DNA of 64,000 nt from Ochrobactrum sp. Q0168 (GCF_016427605.1 NZ_JAELXQ010000002.1:744001-808000); one strand, 5' to 3'; counted from the stretch's first letter, positions 50,190 through 60,518 are shown. Made by a program: numbers and translations. The notes: generated from the sequence alone by a model not told the origin.

Positions 50190-50732
50190 ATGCATGTTGC
50201 AGTTAAGCTTCTCAAAATAACGGCCGCTTCGGTCGTTGCCGCATCGGTGTTCTCGACTGCGGTGCAGGCCGCATGCACGCAGAATCGCGGCATCTATCAG
50301 GACCGCGACGGCGCCTATACGCTGACGTTCCGGCCTGAAATGCCGAACGACCTCAAGATGACGCCCGCGCCGAGCAATGAATTCACGATCACGGCCAATG
50401 ACAAGCCGGACTTCAAGCTGAGCGGCATGGTGATCTGGCCGGAAGAGGGCGTGGCGCGGCCCTATGCCCTCATCACCTATAATTGCAAGGGCGACGGTTC
50501 CAATGCGGAAGACCTCGATGATTGCAGCATCTGGCAGAGCGTCATCTATGCGTTGAAGGAAGGCGCGGAAGCCGAAGTTCTGCCCAAGGCGGATGAGCCA
50601 GCCGCGCAGGCGGTGCTGTTCCCCGATCTGGTGACAGCTCTCGACGGCTATGATTTTGGAGCGGCGAAACCCGAAAAACCGCTTCAGTGGGAAGTGTTCC
50701 GCTTTCAGGGATGCACCCCGGATGAAAACTGA
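50190..50732 (+). CDS. Exported protein of unknown function
   Basis: ATG 50190 follows AAGGAG and gives 180 residues. The signal peptide is LLKITAASVVAASVFSTAVQA with cleavage before ACTQ. The mature part has cysteines near residues 29, 101, 111 and 176 that could form disulfides (NRGIYQDRDGAYTLTF, NCKGDG, DDCSIW, QGCTPDEN). No family recognised. It should be periplasmic. It sits directly upstream of lpd, 67 bases away. Confidence 0.75.
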   Translation: MHVAVKLLKITAASVVAASVFSTAVQAACTQNRGIYQDRDGAYTLTFRPEMPNDLKMTPAPSNEFTITANDKPDFKLSGMVIWPEEGVARPYALITYNCKGDGSNAEDLDDCSIWQSVIYALKEGAEAEVLPKADEPAAQAVLFPDLVTALDGYDFGAAKPEKPLQWEVFRFQGCTPDEN

Positions 50733-50799
50733 CCGGCAGTTCTCACGAATGCCGGTTCCAAACGAATAACGTTCAGGAAAGACTGAAAAGGGTAATTCA

Positions 50800-52203
50800 A
50801 TGTCTTATGATGTGGTTGTCATCGGTACGGGCCCCGGCGGTTATGTCGCCGCAATCAAGGCCGCGCAGCTCGGTCTTTCGGTTGCCGTGGTGGAAAAGCG
50901 CAAGACCTTCGGCGGCACCTGCCTCAATGTCGGCTGCATTCCGTCCAAAGCGCTTCTGCATGCATCGGAAGTGTTTGCCGAGGCTGGCCATTCCTTCGAT
51001 ACGCTGGGCGTGGAAGTGTCGCCCAAGCTCAATCTGACAAAGATGCTGGCCCACAAGGACGCGACCGTGAAGGCCAATGTGACGGGCGTGGAATTCCTGT
51101 TCAAGAAGAACAAGATCACCCCTTACATCGGCACCGGCAAGATCGTCGCCAAGGGCAAGGTTTCCGTGACCGCCGAAGACGGCAAGGTTGAGGAAATCGA
51201 AGCCAAGAACATCATCATCGCCACGGGTTCCGATGTCGCCGGTATTCCGGGCGTCAAGGTCGACATCGATGAGAAGACCATCGTTTCCTCGACCGGCGCT
51301 CTGTCCTTCGACAAGGTGCCGGGTCATCTGGTCGTCGTCGGCGGCGGTGTGATCGGTCTGGAACTCGGTTCGGTCTGGGCGCGTCTCGGCGCGAAGGTCA
51401 CGGTCGTCGAGTATCTCGACAAGGTGCTGGGTGCGATGGACGGCGAAGTCTCCAAGCAGTTCCAGCGTCTGCTCGAAAAGCAGGGCATTGCCTTCAAGCT
51501 CAGCGCGAAAGTGACGGGCGTTGAAAAGTCCGGGAAGGGCGCAAAGGTCACCTTCGAGCCGGTCAAGGGCGGCGATGCGGAAGTGCTCGAAGCCGATGCC
51601 GTTCTGATCTCCACGGGCCGTCGTCCTTACACGGATGGTCTTGGCCTTCAGGAAGCAGGCGTCACCGTCGATGATCGCGGCCGCGTGGCGATTGACGACC
51701 ATTGGCGCACCAATGTCGAGGGCATTTACGCCATCGGCGACGTGGTGCAGGGCCCGATGCTGGCGCACAAGGCTGAAGACGAAGGCATTGCCGTTGCTGA
51801 AATCATTGCCGGTCAGGCCGGTCATGTGAATTTCGATGTCATTCCAAGCGTTGTCTACACCCAGCCGGAAGTGGCTTCCGTCGGCAAGACCGAAGAAGAA
51901 CTGAAAGCTGCGGGTATCGAATACAAGGTCGGCAAGTTCCCGTTCACGGCCAATGGCCGCGCGCGCGCCATGCTGCACACCGACGGTTTCGTGAAAATCC
52001 TTGCCGACAAGGCGACGGATCGTGTTCTGGGCGCGCATATCCTCGGCTACAATGCCGGTGAAATGATCCACGAACTGGCCGTTCTGATGGAATTCGGCGG
52101 TTCTTCGGAAGATCTGGCCCGCACCTGCCATGCGCATCCGACCATGTCGGAAGCCGTGCGCGAATCCGCTCTGGCGACCTTCGCCAAGCCGATCCATATG
52201 TAA
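50800..52203 (+). CDS. lpd: Dihydrolipoamide dehydrogenase (E3)
   Basis: A 467-residue flavoprotein. The FAD motif [15 protein letters not shown] is near residues 5-19, the redox-active pair is C41 and C46 in [14 protein letters not shown], the NAD motif [15 protein letters not shown] is near 182, and the C-terminal dimer interface has [11 protein letters not shown] with the catalytic His/Glu. It reoxidises the lipoyl groups of E2 and passes electrons to NAD. It is probably the E3 of the complex encoded just upstream. Confidence 0.97.
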   Translation: MSYDVVVIGTGPGGYVAAIKAAQLGLSVAVVEKRKTFGGTCLNVGCIPSKALLHASEVFAEAGHSFDTLGVEVSPKLNLTKMLAHKDATVKANVTGVEFLFKKNKITPYIGTGKIVAKGKVSVTAEDGKVEEIEAKNIIIATGSDVAGIPGVKVDIDEKTIVSSTGALSFDKVPGHLVVVGGGVIGLELGSVWARLGAKVTVVEYLDKVLGAMDGEVSKQFQRLLEKQGIAFKLSAKVTGVEKSGKGAKVTFEPVKGGDAEVLEADAVLISTGRRPYTDGLGLQEAGVTVDDRGRVAIDDHWRTNVEGIYAIGDVVQGPMLAHKAEDEGIAVAEIIAGQAGHVNFDVIPSVVYTQPEVASVGKTEEELKAAGIEYKVGKFPFTANGRARAMLHTDGFVKILADKATDRVLGAHILGYNAGEMIHELAVLMEFGGSSEDLARTCHAHPTMSEAVRESALATFAKPIHM

Positions 52204-52209
52204 TCTCTT

Positions 52210-52314
52210 CGAGCATTTCCAGCAAAAGTGCGTAGCGGTTTTGCGTAGGATAATGCTTAAAAAAACTGATAGAGCGGTTCCACGATTCCGTTTTAACCGG
52301 AACCGCCCTAGAGA
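52210..52314 (+). repeat. Dispersed palindromic repeat, copy C (RIME/Bru-RS-like)
   Basis: Third copy of the element at 13102-13206 and 18847-18953, beginning GAGCATTTCCAGCAAAAGTG and ending with GAGCGGTTCC/GGAACCGC arms. It starts within seven bases of the lpd stop codon and is followed directly by a terminator. Confidence 0.85.
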
Positions 52315-52323
52315 GAATATAGA

Positions 52324-52345
52324 AAGGCCCGCGCAAGCGGGCCTT
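52324..52345. terminator. Bidirectional terminator between lpd and the small membrane protein gene
   Basis: AAGGCCCGC pairs with GCGGGCCTT around GCAA. The flanks are mildly A/T-rich on both sides, so it can serve the two convergent transcripts. Confidence 0.8.
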
Positions 52346-52362
52346 CCTTGTTTCTATGGGAA

Positions 52363-52641
52363 TTAATTCTGGGCTGGCGGATTGGCAGGTGTGGCCGGAG
52401 CCGGTGTTGCGGGCTCGCTCTGGGTTGCGGGTGCAGGTGGCGGTGCTGCCGTGTCGGTTCTCGTGCCATTCTTGTAGAAGAAATAGCCGAGAATGATGAT
52501 CGCCACGAGCAGAACAGCGCCGAGAAGATAGCCGCTGCCGCCGCGTTGTGGCGGCGGCATGCCGGAAGGGTCCGACAGTCTCGGGTCGGTATTGACGGGG
52601 TTGGTTCTGGGATCGTTTCGCGGATCGAGGGGATCAACCAT
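52363..52641 (-). CDS. Small membrane-anchored protein with Pro/Ala-rich tail
   Basis: ATG 52641 follows GGAG at six bases and gives 92 residues. A proline- and Asp-rich N-terminus (DPLDPRNDPRTNPVNTDPR) leads to one transmembrane helix (GYLLGAVLLVAIIILGYFFY) and then an Ala/Pro/Thr-rich tail of about 35 residues. No family recognised. The short cytoplasmic part and long low-complexity tail suggest an envelope protein, but nothing more can be said. Confidence 0.7.
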   Translation of the reverse strand: MVDPLDPRNDPRTNPVNTDPRLSDPSGMPPPQRGGSGYLLGAVLLVAIIILGYFFYKNGTRTDTAAPPPAPATQSEPATPAPATPANPPAQN

Positions 52642-52751
52642 TGCGCGCTCCTCCAGTTGTCGCATCGGGCTTGCGCGGCTGGCCGCCGGTCACAAACACT
52701 TGAGCAGAGTGAACGCAGGCAAAAGCCGATTGTTCCGCGTGTGGCGAGGGG

Positions 52752-53759
52752 TTAAAGCGCCGTCAGGCGATAGCCCTTAGCCCGCAGCAGCTCCACCACG
52801 CCTTCCTGACCCGGCAAATGCAGGGCGCCGACAGCGATGAATACATTGCCCTTTTCCAGCAGTGGAACGGCACGATCCGCCATGGTGTGGTTGCGGTCGG
52901 TGATCAGATATTTCAGGAACAGATCGTAATCCTGATCGGACAACGCATCCGGCACGATCTGCCTCAGCGCGGGCATGATCATGCCAAGCTCGCCCTTCAG
53001 ATAAAGCGCGGTCGTCGTTTCCATCGCGTCTTCGGTTCTGTCACCGTAATCGACCGTGGCGATAAGATTGCGAATGTGAAAATCGAGCGGAAGCTTCTCG
53101 GTGGCTTCGAACTGTTCGGCAGCCGTTTCCAGGCCCGCTATTTGGCGTCCTTCCGACTGGGCGCTGACGGCCAGAAATTCGTCGAGCGACTTTTCACCTT
53201 CGCTTTTGCGTTCGCGCTCACATTTGGGCAGGGATAACAGCGTGGTCAGAACCCAAGGCTTCATCTTGGCAACCGCATCAAGAATGATGCCGCGCTCGGC
53301 GAGCTTTTTCTCAATATCGTCGCGCCTGTCGGCAGGCAGATGCGATTTGAGCGTGCTGCCATCGGTGAAAAGCAGCAGTTCCGGGCGTTCCAGCTTCAGG
53401 CGCAGGAAGTTCTTCTGATCGAGAACATCAGTGGTTTCGATCACGACCGTTCCGGTTGAACGATAAGCCTCTTCGACCGGCTTCGGCAGGTCCATCACGC
53501 GCGGATCGCTGAGATGGATGGTGCCGAACAGATAGGACGGCGCTATGCCGTCCTTTTCGATCTTCCAGATGCGGCCCTGATGATTGGGCGTTGCTTGGGC
53601 TTCCGCGCGCAGTTTTTTCCAGAGAGCGGGATCGCTTTTCTCCACACCATCGATAAGGTTAGTGCCTCGAACGGAGCAGGTGGTGGTCTTTTCGTCGGCG
53701 CGGGCGGCGACCGACCCGGCGAAGACGGCGCATAGAAGAACAAGAAGCAGCTTTTTCAT
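52752..53759 (-). CDS. TraB/GumN-family protein
   Basis: A 335-residue protein with a signal peptide (LLLVLLCAVFAGSVAARA). The family motif GTIHLSDPRVMDLP is near residue 77 and the C-terminal VFIAVGALHLPGQEGVVELL closes the domain. The fold resembles the Tiki/erythromycin-esterase-like metalloprotease group, but most bacterial members have no proven activity. It is probably periplasmic. The gene precedes xerC's end by 44 bases on the same strand. Confidence 0.88.
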   Translation of the reverse strand: MKKLLLVLLCAVFAGSVAARADEKTTTCSVRGTNLIDGVEKSDPALWKKLRAEAQATPNHQGRIWKIEKDGIAPSYLFGTIHLSDPRVMDLPKPVEEAYRSTGTVVIETTDVLDQKNFLRLKLERPELLLFTDGSTLKSHLPADRRDDIEKKLAERGIILDAVAKMKPWVLTTLLSLPKCERERKSEGEKSLDEFLAVSAQSEGRQIAGLETAAEQFEATEKLPLDFHIRNLIATVDYGDRTEDAMETTTALYLKGELGMIMPALRQIVPDALSDQDYDLFLKYLITDRNHTMADRAVPLLEKGNVFIAVGALHLPGQEGVVELLRAKGYRLTAL

Positions 53760-53803
53760 AAGGTGAATATAGGCAATCTTCGGCGATGTGAAAGGTGCCC
53801 GGT

Positions 53804-54751
53804 TCAGGCTCTTGGATGCGCCTTGTCATAGACTTCCAGCAAGCGCTCCGTATCGACGCCGGTATAAATCTGCGTGGTGGACAGGCTGGCATGGCCCAGC
53901 AATTCCTGAATGGTGCGCAAGTCGCCGCCACGACCCAGCAGATGCGTCGCGAAGGAATGGCGCAGCGCGTGCGGCGTGGCGCTGTCGGGCAGGCCCAGCC
54001 CAGCGCGCAGTTTCTGCATTTCGCGCTGGATGATGGCGGCATGAAGCTCGCCGCCTTTCGCGCCGCGAAACAGCGGCTTGTCGGCAGACAGATCGTAAGG
54101 ACAAAGCGCGCGATATTGAGCGACGGCGCGGTGCACAACCGGCAAGAGCGGCACAAGCCTGGATTTGTTGCCCTTGCCCGTTATGGTGATCGAAAGCGCG
54201 GAACTATCGGACAGCGCATCGCCTTTGAGGCCAAGCGCCTCGGAAATGCGCAATCCGCAGCCATAGAGCAAGGTGAGCACGGCGGCGTTGCGCGCCGCGA
54301 TCCACGGTTCCTCGGCCATCTGGCCATCGGTTGCGACCACACGGCGGGCATCGTCTGCGGTCAGCGGCTTCGGCAGAGATTTCGGCTGGCGGGGCGCGCG
54401 TATGGCGCTGGCGCCGGCGGCATTGGCCAGACCGCGCTTTTCGAGATGCCGCAGCAGGGAGCGGACGCCAGCCAGACCGCGCCCGAGCGTGCGCGCGCTT
54501 GCGCCATTATTGCGGCGGCTGGCGAGGAACGAGCGCAGATCGGCAACGCGCAAGGCGCTCACATCTTTCAGCGAGGGTGCTTCGCCCAGATGGCCGGTGA
54601 GAAAATTCAGAAATTGTCGGGAATCGCGCTCATAGGCTTCGATGGTGTTTTCGGAAAGACGGCGCGTATCTTTCAATGTCTTCAGCCATTCCTCACGCGC
54701 AGCCGCAAGGTCTGCACGGGCCGGAATCAGGAATTCGCCATTCATTGTCAT
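53804..54751 (-). CDS. xerC: Site-specific tyrosine recombinase XerC
   Basis: A 315-residue recombinase with a catalytic Arg in GCGLRISEALGL, Lys in ITGKGNKSRLVPLLP, HxxR in HALRHSFATHLL, His in LLGHASLSTTQ and Tyr in IYTGVD. The N-terminal domain (ARADLAAAREEWLKTL) is the SAM-like core-binding domain. It resembles XerC rather than XerD in the LL-R-GGDLR region, and pairs with the XerD gene at 20034. It is divergent from rimM, which starts 207 bases away. Confidence 0.92.
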   Translation of the reverse strand: MTMNGEFLIPARADLAAAREEWLKTLKDTRRLSENTIEAYERDSRQFLNFLTGHLGEAPSLKDVSALRVADLRSFLASRRNNGASARTLGRGLAGVRSLLRHLEKRGLANAAGASAIRAPRQPKSLPKPLTADDARRVVATDGQMAEEPWIAARNAAVLTLLYGCGLRISEALGLKGDALSDSSALSITITGKGNKSRLVPLLPVVHRAVAQYRALCPYDLSADKPLFRGAKGGELHAAIIQREMQKLRAGLGLPDSATPHALRHSFATHLLGRGGDLRTIQELLGHASLSTTQIYTGVDTERLLEVYDKAHPRA

Positions 54752-54958
54752 CTTGAAATCTGCCGTTGAAGTTTCGGCGGACAGTGTGTCAGGGAGAGGT
54801 TACCGGCTGGTTGCCATAGCGTGTCTTGCAGCCAGATTGACAGAATTACGCATTTTTCTTGGCGTTGCGGCGTTAATTCGCTAAGCGATAGGCTCATCAG
54901 AAGCGCATATTGGCCTCACTGTCGGGGCGATGTGCCCGAATCCAGATCAGGGGCAACC

Positions 54959-55537
54959 ATGCCGCGTCCAGAAAACCCGATTCAGCTTGCCGTTGTCGGT
55001 GCCGCTCATGGCATTCGCGGCGAAGTCCGGATCAAGACATTCACCGAAGACCCGCTATCCATCGGCGATTATGGCGTGCTCTATGATGAGCAGGGCAAGG
55101 GTTACGAAATTCTCGAAGCGCGGGCCGCCAAGACGGTGGTGATCGTGCGCTTCAAGGGCGTCAATGACCGCAATGCCGCCGAGGCGCTCAATGGCACGGC
55201 GCTTTATATCGACCGTTCGCAATTGCCGGATGACGATCTGGAGGACGACGAGTTCTTCCAGACCGACCTGATCGGTCTTGCGGCCATCGATGCCGAGGGC
55301 AAGAGCTATGGCGTTGTCAGCGCGGTGTTCGATTTCGGCGGCGGCGACCTCATTGAGCTGAGCGAGAAGGGCAAGCGCCCGATGCTCATCCCCTTTACCG
55401 AAGCAGCCGTGCCGGAGATCGACTTTGAAAAAGGCACCCTGCTGGTCGAGCCGCTGGCGGCGGGTCTGATCCCCGATGAAGACGACAATCCGCTGAAGGG
55501 TGGCAATCAACCCAAGAAGAGACCGAAGAAGTCATGA
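54959..55537 (+). CDS. rimM: Ribosome maturation factor RimM
   Basis: ATG 54959 gives 192 residues; an open frame to 54821 has no RimM-like sequence. The N-terminal domain has [22 protein letters not shown], and the PRC-barrel domain follows from about residue 100 ([18 protein letters not shown]). RimM helps assemble the head of the small ribosomal subunit. Its stop overlaps the trmD ATG. rpsP, often just upstream in other bacteria, is not in the window. Confidence 0.95.
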   Translation: MPRPENPIQLAVVGAAHGIRGEVRIKTFTEDPLSIGDYGVLYDEQGKGYEILEARAAKTVVIVRFKGVNDRNAAEALNGTALYIDRSQLPDDDLEDDEFFQTDLIGLAAIDAEGKSYGVVSAVFDFGGGDLIELSEKGKRPMLIPFTEAAVPEIDFEKGTLLVEPLAAGLIPDEDDNPLKGGNQPKKRPKKS

Positions 55538-56274
55538 CGGACGACACTGCGGAACAGGGAACGGCAGACCGCGAAGCTGGCTTCTTCCATGCTTCGGTCC
55601 TGACGCTTTATCCGGAAATGTTTCCCGGGCCGCTTGGTGTTTCTCTGGCGGGCAAGGCGCTGGCCGAAGCGAAATGGCAGCTTAATACGGTGCAGATCCG
55701 CGATTTTGCCGAAGGCAGGCATCGCATGGTCGATGACACGCCTTCCGGCGGCGGCGCGGGCATGGTGATGAAGCCCGATGTGATTGCGCGCGCGCTCGAT
55801 TCTGTTGCGGACGGTCGCCCGATGCTGCTGATGACGCCGCGCGGCGCGCCGCTGACGCAAAAGCGTGTGCGCGAGCTTGCCGCCGGGCCGGGCGCGATCA
55901 TTTTGTGCGGGCGCTTCGAGGGCGTCGATGAACGGGTGATTGAAGCGCGCCATCTCGAGGAAGTGTCGATCGGCGATTATATTCTTTCAGGCGGCGAGAC
56001 GGCGGCCATCGTGCTGCTGGATGCCGTGGTGCGTCTGTTGCCGGGCGTGATGGGCAATCAGCAATCGGGCGAAACGGAGAGTTTTGAGACCGGATTGCTC
56101 GAACATCCGCATTATACGCGCCCGCAGGTCTGGGAAGAGAGGTCGATTCCCGATGTGCTGACATCCGGCAATCATGGCGCCATCGAGAAATGGCGCCATG
56201 CGCAGGCCGAGCGGATTACCCGCGAACGCCGACCGGATCTCTGGGATGCCTATCAGGAAGCGAAGCGCAAATGA
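55534..56274 (+). CDS. trmD: tRNA (guanine-N1)-methyltransferase
   Basis: A 246-residue SPOUT-class enzyme. [20 protein letters not shown] opens the domain, [16 protein letters not shown] holds the SAM-binding trefoil-knot region, and [13 protein letters not shown] and [11 protein letters not shown] complete it. It methylates G37 of tRNAs. It is translationally coupled to rimM and to the DUF4260 gene through ATGA overlaps. Confidence 0.96.
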   Translation: MTDDTAEQGTADREAGFFHASVLTLYPEMFPGPLGVSLAGKALAEAKWQLNTVQIRDFAEGRHRMVDDTPSGGGAGMVMKPDVIARALDSVADGRPMLLMTPRGAPLTQKRVRELAAGPGAIILCGRFEGVDERVIEARHLEEVSIGDYILSGGETAAIVLLDAVVRLLPGVMGNQQSGETESFETGLLEHPHYTRPQVWEERSIPDVLTSGNHGAIEKWRHAQAERITRERRPDLWDAYQEAKRK

Positions 56275-56621
56275 ATCTGATCCAGCGCCTTGAAAGCCTG
56301 TCTCTCGCGCTTCTGGCGCTCGGAGCCTACTGGGTGAACGGCGCAAGCTGGTGGCTTTTTGCCATATTGGTTCTGGCGCCGGATCTGTCGTTCCTGGCCT
56401 ATATGAAGGGGCCGCGCACCGGTGCGGTGATCTATAATATCGCCCATAGCTGGATTGGCGTGGTTCTGCTGGCCGTGTTTGGCTGGGCAATGAACTGGCA
56501 AATCTGCATCGCCATGGCGCTGATCTGGGCCGTGCATATCGGCATCGACCGGGCGCTGGGCTTCGGTCTCAAATATGGATCAGGCTTTCAGGATACGCAT
56601 CTGGGCCGTATCGGCCAATAG
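56271..56621 (+). CDS. DUF4260 family membrane protein
   Basis: ATG 56271 overlaps the trmD stop (ATGA), giving 116 residues. Three to four hydrophobic segments occur ([52 protein letters not shown]) and the conserved [19 protein letters not shown] and [18 protein letters not shown] match DUF4260. Function is unknown. It ends at a bidirectional terminator. Confidence 0.85.
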   Translation: MNLIQRLESLSLALLALGAYWVNGASWWLFAILVLAPDLSFLAYMKGPRTGAVIYNIAHSWIGVVLLAVFGWAMNWQICIAMALIWAVHIGIDRALGFGLKYGSGFQDTHLGRIGQ

Positions 56622-56625
56622 ATGA

Positions 56626-56651
56626 AAATGCCCGGTTTTCACCGGGCATTT
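56626..56651. terminator. Bidirectional terminator, DUF4260 gene / NCS1 permease
   Basis: AAATGCCCGGT pairs with ACCGGGCATTT around TTTC. It lies between two convergent genes, four bases after the DUF4260 stop. Confidence 0.88.
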
Positions 56652-56656
56652 CTGTT

Positions 56657-58117
56657 TCAGGCGTGCTGTTTTGCGGATGCGCGAAGGGCAGCTTCCGGCT
56701 TGCGAAGCAGGTAATAGACCCCGCCGCCAATGCCGACCCCGAAGAACCAGCCATAGGTTCCCCACCAGTTCGGCAGAAGATTGGTGGCTATCGGCAGGAC
56801 TGACGAGAACAGCGCGCCAATGGCAAAGGCGATGAAAGCCTTGACGTGCCAGCCGTTCTGGAAGCGGAACTCGCCATTTTCCTGATAGAGATCGGCGACA
56901 TTCAGCTGTCCGCGACGCAGCAGATAATAATCGACCATCATGATCCCAAAGATCGGCCCCATGGTGGAGCCGAGGAAATTGACGAAATGCGCAGCGCCGG
57001 TTTCCCATGGTGCGAACGGATAGAGGATCAGCGCGATCAGCGCCGCAATGAAACCGCCCCGCTTGAAGGAAACCTTCTGCGGAAATGTGTTCGAGAAATC
57101 GAAGGCGGCGGAAACGAAGTTTGCAACCACATTGATGCCGAGTGTCGCGACAGTGAATGTCAGCGCGGCCAGAAGCGCCAGGAACCAGCTGTCGAACTTT
57201 GCTGAGATCTGGTCGGGGTGCAGCAGCACTTCACCATAAACGGTGAAAGCGGCTGTGGTGGTGACACCGGCGACAAGGCAGAAGGCCAGAAGATTGACCG
57301 GCAGGCCCCAGAGATTGCCGCGCCTGAGTGACGCTTCATCCTTGGCATAGCGCGAGAAGTCGCAGAAATTGAGATAAAGCGCTGCGAAATAGGTAATCCA
57401 GGTGGCGGCAACGGCTGCCAGAGCCGCTATGGAGCCGGGCTCGCCCGATACGCCAGCATCTTTGGTTTTCTCCAGCAGAACATCGCGCGGGATTTCGCTG
57501 CCGAAAGAGAAAGTACCAGCCTTGATGACCAGATAGACGGCCAGAATGAGCATCATGACCCAGACAGCCGGACCGGCCCAGTCCTGAAAACGGCGCACCG
57601 TTTCCATGCCGCGCTGGATGATCAAGAGCTGCGCCGCCCAGACCAGCACGTAGCAGATGACTTCAAGGGTTGAATGGCCGAGCAGATGGCTGTTCTGGTG
57701 AAAGGCCAGCAGGCTGTCATTGCGGATCAGCAGCGCAACGAGGGCGCCGGAGGCCGCCGCCGTCTGCGCGCCGTACCAGAAACAGGCGACGACACCGCGC
57801 ACAAGCGCTGGAAAGTTCGCGCCGAACGTGCCGAAGGAAGCGCGCGCCAGCACCGGAAACGGCACGCCTGTCCGCACGCCTGCATTGCCCACGAGGCTCA
57901 TCAGGAAGAAGATGACCAGAGAGCCGAGACCGATGGCGATGATGAAGTTCAGGAAGCTGCCGCAAAGCAAAAAAAGGCTTGCGGCAAGATAATAGCCCCA
58001 AAGACTATGAACGTCCGACGTCCAGACGTTGAAAATACTGAAAGCGCCCCATTTGCGTTCGACCGCAGGCGCCAGATCCTCATTATACAATGAGGGTGAC
58101 GGTTGTTTGATGGTCAT
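56657..58117 (-). CDS. NCS1-family nucleobase/allantoin/hydantoin permease
   Basis: A 486-residue inner-membrane protein with about 12 hydrophobic segments, usual for NCS1 transporters. The N-terminus LYNEDLAPAVERKWGAFSIF and WTSDVHSLWGYYLAASLF match the allantoin/uracil permease branch, as does GVPFPVLARASFGTFGANFPA. It imports nucleobases, allantoin or hydantoins with Na+ or H+. The gene faces opposite to rimM-trmD and rplS, which it separates, and no purine-catabolism gene is adjacent. Confidence 0.92.
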   Translation of the reverse strand: MTIKQPSPSLYNEDLAPAVERKWGAFSIFNVWTSDVHSLWGYYLAASLFLLCGSFLNFIIAIGLGSLVIFFLMSLVGNAGVRTGVPFPVLARASFGTFGANFPALVRGVVACFWYGAQTAAASGALVALLIRNDSLLAFHQNSHLLGHSTLEVICYVLVWAAQLLIIQRGMETVRRFQDWAGPAVWVMMLILAVYLVIKAGTFSFGSEIPRDVLLEKTKDAGVSGEPGSIAALAAVAATWITYFAALYLNFCDFSRYAKDEASLRRGNLWGLPVNLLAFCLVAGVTTTAAFTVYGEVLLHPDQISAKFDSWFLALLAALTFTVATLGINVVANFVSAAFDFSNTFPQKVSFKRGGFIAALIALILYPFAPWETGAAHFVNFLGSTMGPIFGIMMVDYYLLRRGQLNVADLYQENGEFRFQNGWHVKAFIAFAIGALFSSVLPIATNLLPNWWGTYGWFFGVGIGGGVYYLLRKPEAALRASAKQHA

Positions 58118-58439
58118 GTTGTTCCCGTTTGTGCTTTTTAGACTGCTTGCTTGCGAAGCATTTTATTTTTGCGATATTTCTGACATAGACCGTTGCGGCT
58201 GGCTATTAAAAATTCTGACAGGGCGTGACAAATCCCTCGCGATGCTGTATTGGCGCGTCTGTTCGGAAGAATCCGACGTTGCAATGGCTCGTTCGGGCAC
58301 AGCCCGAGGCGTCCGTAAACCAATAAATGGTGTACCGCTCCTGCCTGATATCGAGGGCATAGCCGCAAGGCCAAGGATTGCTTGGCGGCAAGTGCAGAGC
58401 GCTCTGACTGTTTGAGAAGAACATAGAAGGAGTCAGACG
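58118..58439. other. Divergent intergenic region, NCS1 permease / rplS
   Basis: This 322-base gap should hold promoters for both genes. I see no clear pair of boxes. The right end has AAGGAG (58427-58432) before the rplS start. No coding frame, riboswitch or RNA gene was recognised. Confidence 0.5.
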
Positions 58440-58877
58440 ATGACCGATATTATTCGTCAGCTTGAAGCCGAACAGGCAGCAAAGATCGAAGAAAAGCGCA
58501 AGCTTCCGGATTTCCAGCCGGGCGACACGGTTCGCGTTCAGGTTCGTGTGACCGAAGGTACGCGTACCCGCGTGCAGGCCTATGAAGGCGTCTGCATTGC
58601 TCGTTCGGGCGCTGGCCTCAACGAAAACTTCACCGTTCGCAAGATTTCGTACGGCGAAGGCGTAGAGCGCGTATTCCCGGTTTACTCGCCGATCGTCGAA
58701 GGTGTTGAGCTGGTTCGCCGCGGTAAGGTCCGTCGCGCCAAGCTTTACTACCTGCGTGGCCTCACCGGTAAGGCTGCTCGTATTTCTGAAAAGAAAGACA
58801 ACCGCACCAAGGCTGAGCGCGAAGCTGACAAGGCTGCCGCTGCCAAGGCCGAAGCTGCCAAGACCGCTGCTGAATAA
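58440..58877 (+). CDS. rplS: 50S ribosomal protein L19
   Basis: A 145-residue L19. The core [32 protein letters not shown] and [18 protein letters not shown] is complete, with the C-terminal Lys/Ala-rich extension (about residues 115-145) typical of alphaproteobacteria. L19 lies at the subunit interface of the ribosome. In many bacteria it follows trmD directly; here a permease gene on the other strand intervenes. Confidence 0.97.
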   Translation: MTDIIRQLEAEQAAKIEEKRKLPDFQPGDTVRVQVRVTEGTRTRVQAYEGVCIARSGAGLNENFTVRKISYGEGVERVFPVYSPIVEGVELVRRGKVRRAKLYYLRGLTGKAARISEKKDNRTKAEREADKAAAAKAEAAKTAAE

Positions 58878-58897
58878 GTTTCAGCCGGAGCTCTTTG

Positions 58898-58925
58898 AAA
58901 AAGGCGGCCTGTGGCCGCCTTTTTT
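58898..58925 (+). terminator. Intrinsic terminator after rplS
   Basis: AAAAAGGCGGCC pairs with GGCCGCCTTTTT around TGT, with a U-tract. It lies 20 bases after the stop codon. Confidence 0.9.
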
Positions 58926-59086
58926 ATTTGCCAAATGCATCGTGACACATAATATCAGGCATAATTCTGCCCGCTTTGCGCAAGATTGTTACTGCGACAC
59001 CCTGTTGCGGTTTCAGTTTCTTGACGAAACGCAACAGCAGGTGCATATGACAGCCAAATTAAGAACCGTTCAAAGGAACTCTCGCA

Positions 59087-60496
59087 ATGAGCGCGCCGCG
59101 TACACTTTATGACAAGATCTGGGACGACCATGTAGTGGATCAGCAGGAAGATGGTACCTGCCTCCTTTATATTGATCGCCATCTTGTGCACGAAGTGACG
59201 AGCCCCCAGGCTTTCGAAGGCCTGCGCATGGCTGGCCGTCAGGTGCGCCATCCCGAGAAGACGCTGGCTGTGGTCGATCACAACGTGCCGACTTCGAAAG
59301 ATCGCGTCAACGGCATCAAGAACGAAGAAAGCCGCATTCAGGTTGAGGCTCTCGCCAAGAATGCCGCCGATTTCGGCGTTGAATATTATTCCGAGCGCGA
59401 TCGTCGCCAAGGCGTCGTGCACATCGTCGGACCGGAGCAGGGCTTCACTCTGCCGGGCATGACGATTGTCTGCGGCGACAGCCACACCTCGACCCATGGC
59501 GCCTTCGGTTCGCTGGCACATGGTATCGGCACGTCGGAAGTCGAGCATGTGCTCGCGACCCAGACGCTGATCCAGAAGAAAGCCAAGAACATGCTGGTGC
59601 GTGTTGAGGGTGAGCTGGCTCCGGGCGTCACCGCCAAGGACATCACGCTCGCCATCATCGGCGAAATCGGCACCGCAGGCGGCACCGGTTACGTGATCGA
59701 ATATGCGGGCAGCGCCATTCGCTCGCTGTCGATGGAAGGTCGCATGACCGTCTGCAACATGTCGATTGAAGGCGGCGCACGCGCTGGTCTGATCGCGCCG
59801 GACGAAACGACCTTCGCCTATGTGAAGGACAAGCCGCGCGCGCCGAAGGGCGAAGCGCTGGAGCAGGCCCTCAGCTACTGGAAGACGCTGCATTCGGATG
59901 AAGGTGCGCATTTCGACAAGATCGTCGAGCTGGATGCCGCCAAGATTTCGCCGGTCGTTTCCTGGGGTTCGTCGCCGGAAGACGTCGTTTTCGTCACCGA
60001 CATCGTTCCGAACCCGGATGAAATCAAGGACGAGACCAAGCGGGCATCCAAGTGGCGCGCGCTTGACTATATGGGTCTGAAGCCGGGCACCAAGATGACC
60101 GACATCAAGATCGACCGCGTCTTCATCGGTTCCTGCACCAATGGCCGTATCGAAGATCTCCGCGATGCAGCGCGTATGGCCGCTGGCAAGAAGGTTGCCG
60201 ATGGCGTCAACGCCATGATCGTGCCGGGCTCGGGTCTCGTGAAGGAGCAGGCGGAAGCGGAAGGCCTCGACAAGATCTTCATCGAAGCCGGTTTCGACTG
60301 GCGCGAGCCGGGCTGCTCCATGTGCCTCGCCATGAATGACGACCGCCTGAAGCCGGGAGAACGTTGCGCTTCGACCTCGAACCGTAACTTTGAAGGCCGT
60401 CAGGGTTTTAAGGGCCGCACCCATCTCGTCTCGCCGGCCATGGCTGCCGCTGCTGCGATTGCCGGTCACTTCGTGGACATTCGCGACTGGAACTAA
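59087..60496 (+). CDS. leuC: 3-isopropylmalate dehydratase large subunit
   Basis: A 469-residue aconitase-family protein, normal for Leu[18 protein letters not shown] is the usual start. The 4Fe-4S ligands are the Cys in [15 protein letters not shown] and the pair in [30 protein letters not shown] is in the active-site region. With LeuD (not in the window) it isomerises isopropylmalate in leucine synthesis. ATG 59087 has AAAGGAAC upstream. Terminators lie on both sides, so it is monocistronic. Confidence 0.97.
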   Translation: MSAPRTLYDKIWDDHVVDQQEDGTCLLYIDRHLVHEVTSPQAFEGLRMAGRQVRHPEKTLAVVDHNVPTSKDRVNGIKNEESRIQVEALAKNAADFGVEYYSERDRRQGVVHIVGPEQGFTLPGMTIVCGDSHTSTHGAFGSLAHGIGTSEVEHVLATQTLIQKKAKNMLVRVEGELAPGVTAKDITLAIIGEIGTAGGTGYVIEYAGSAIRSLSMEGRMTVCNMSIEGGARAGLIAPDETTFAYVKDKPRAPKGEALEQALSYWKTLHSDEGAHFDKIVELDAAKISPVVSWGSSPEDVVFVTDIVPNPDEIKDETKRASKWRALDYMGLKPGTKMTDIKIDRVFIGSCTNGRIEDLRDAARMAAGKKVADGVNAMIVPGSGLVKEQAEAEGLDKIFIEAGFDWREPGCSMCLAMNDDRLKPGERCASTSNRNFEGRQGFKGRTHLVSPAMAAAAAIAGHFVDIRDWN

Positions 60497-60518
60497 CGTT
60501 TCGGAAGTTACCGATTTG

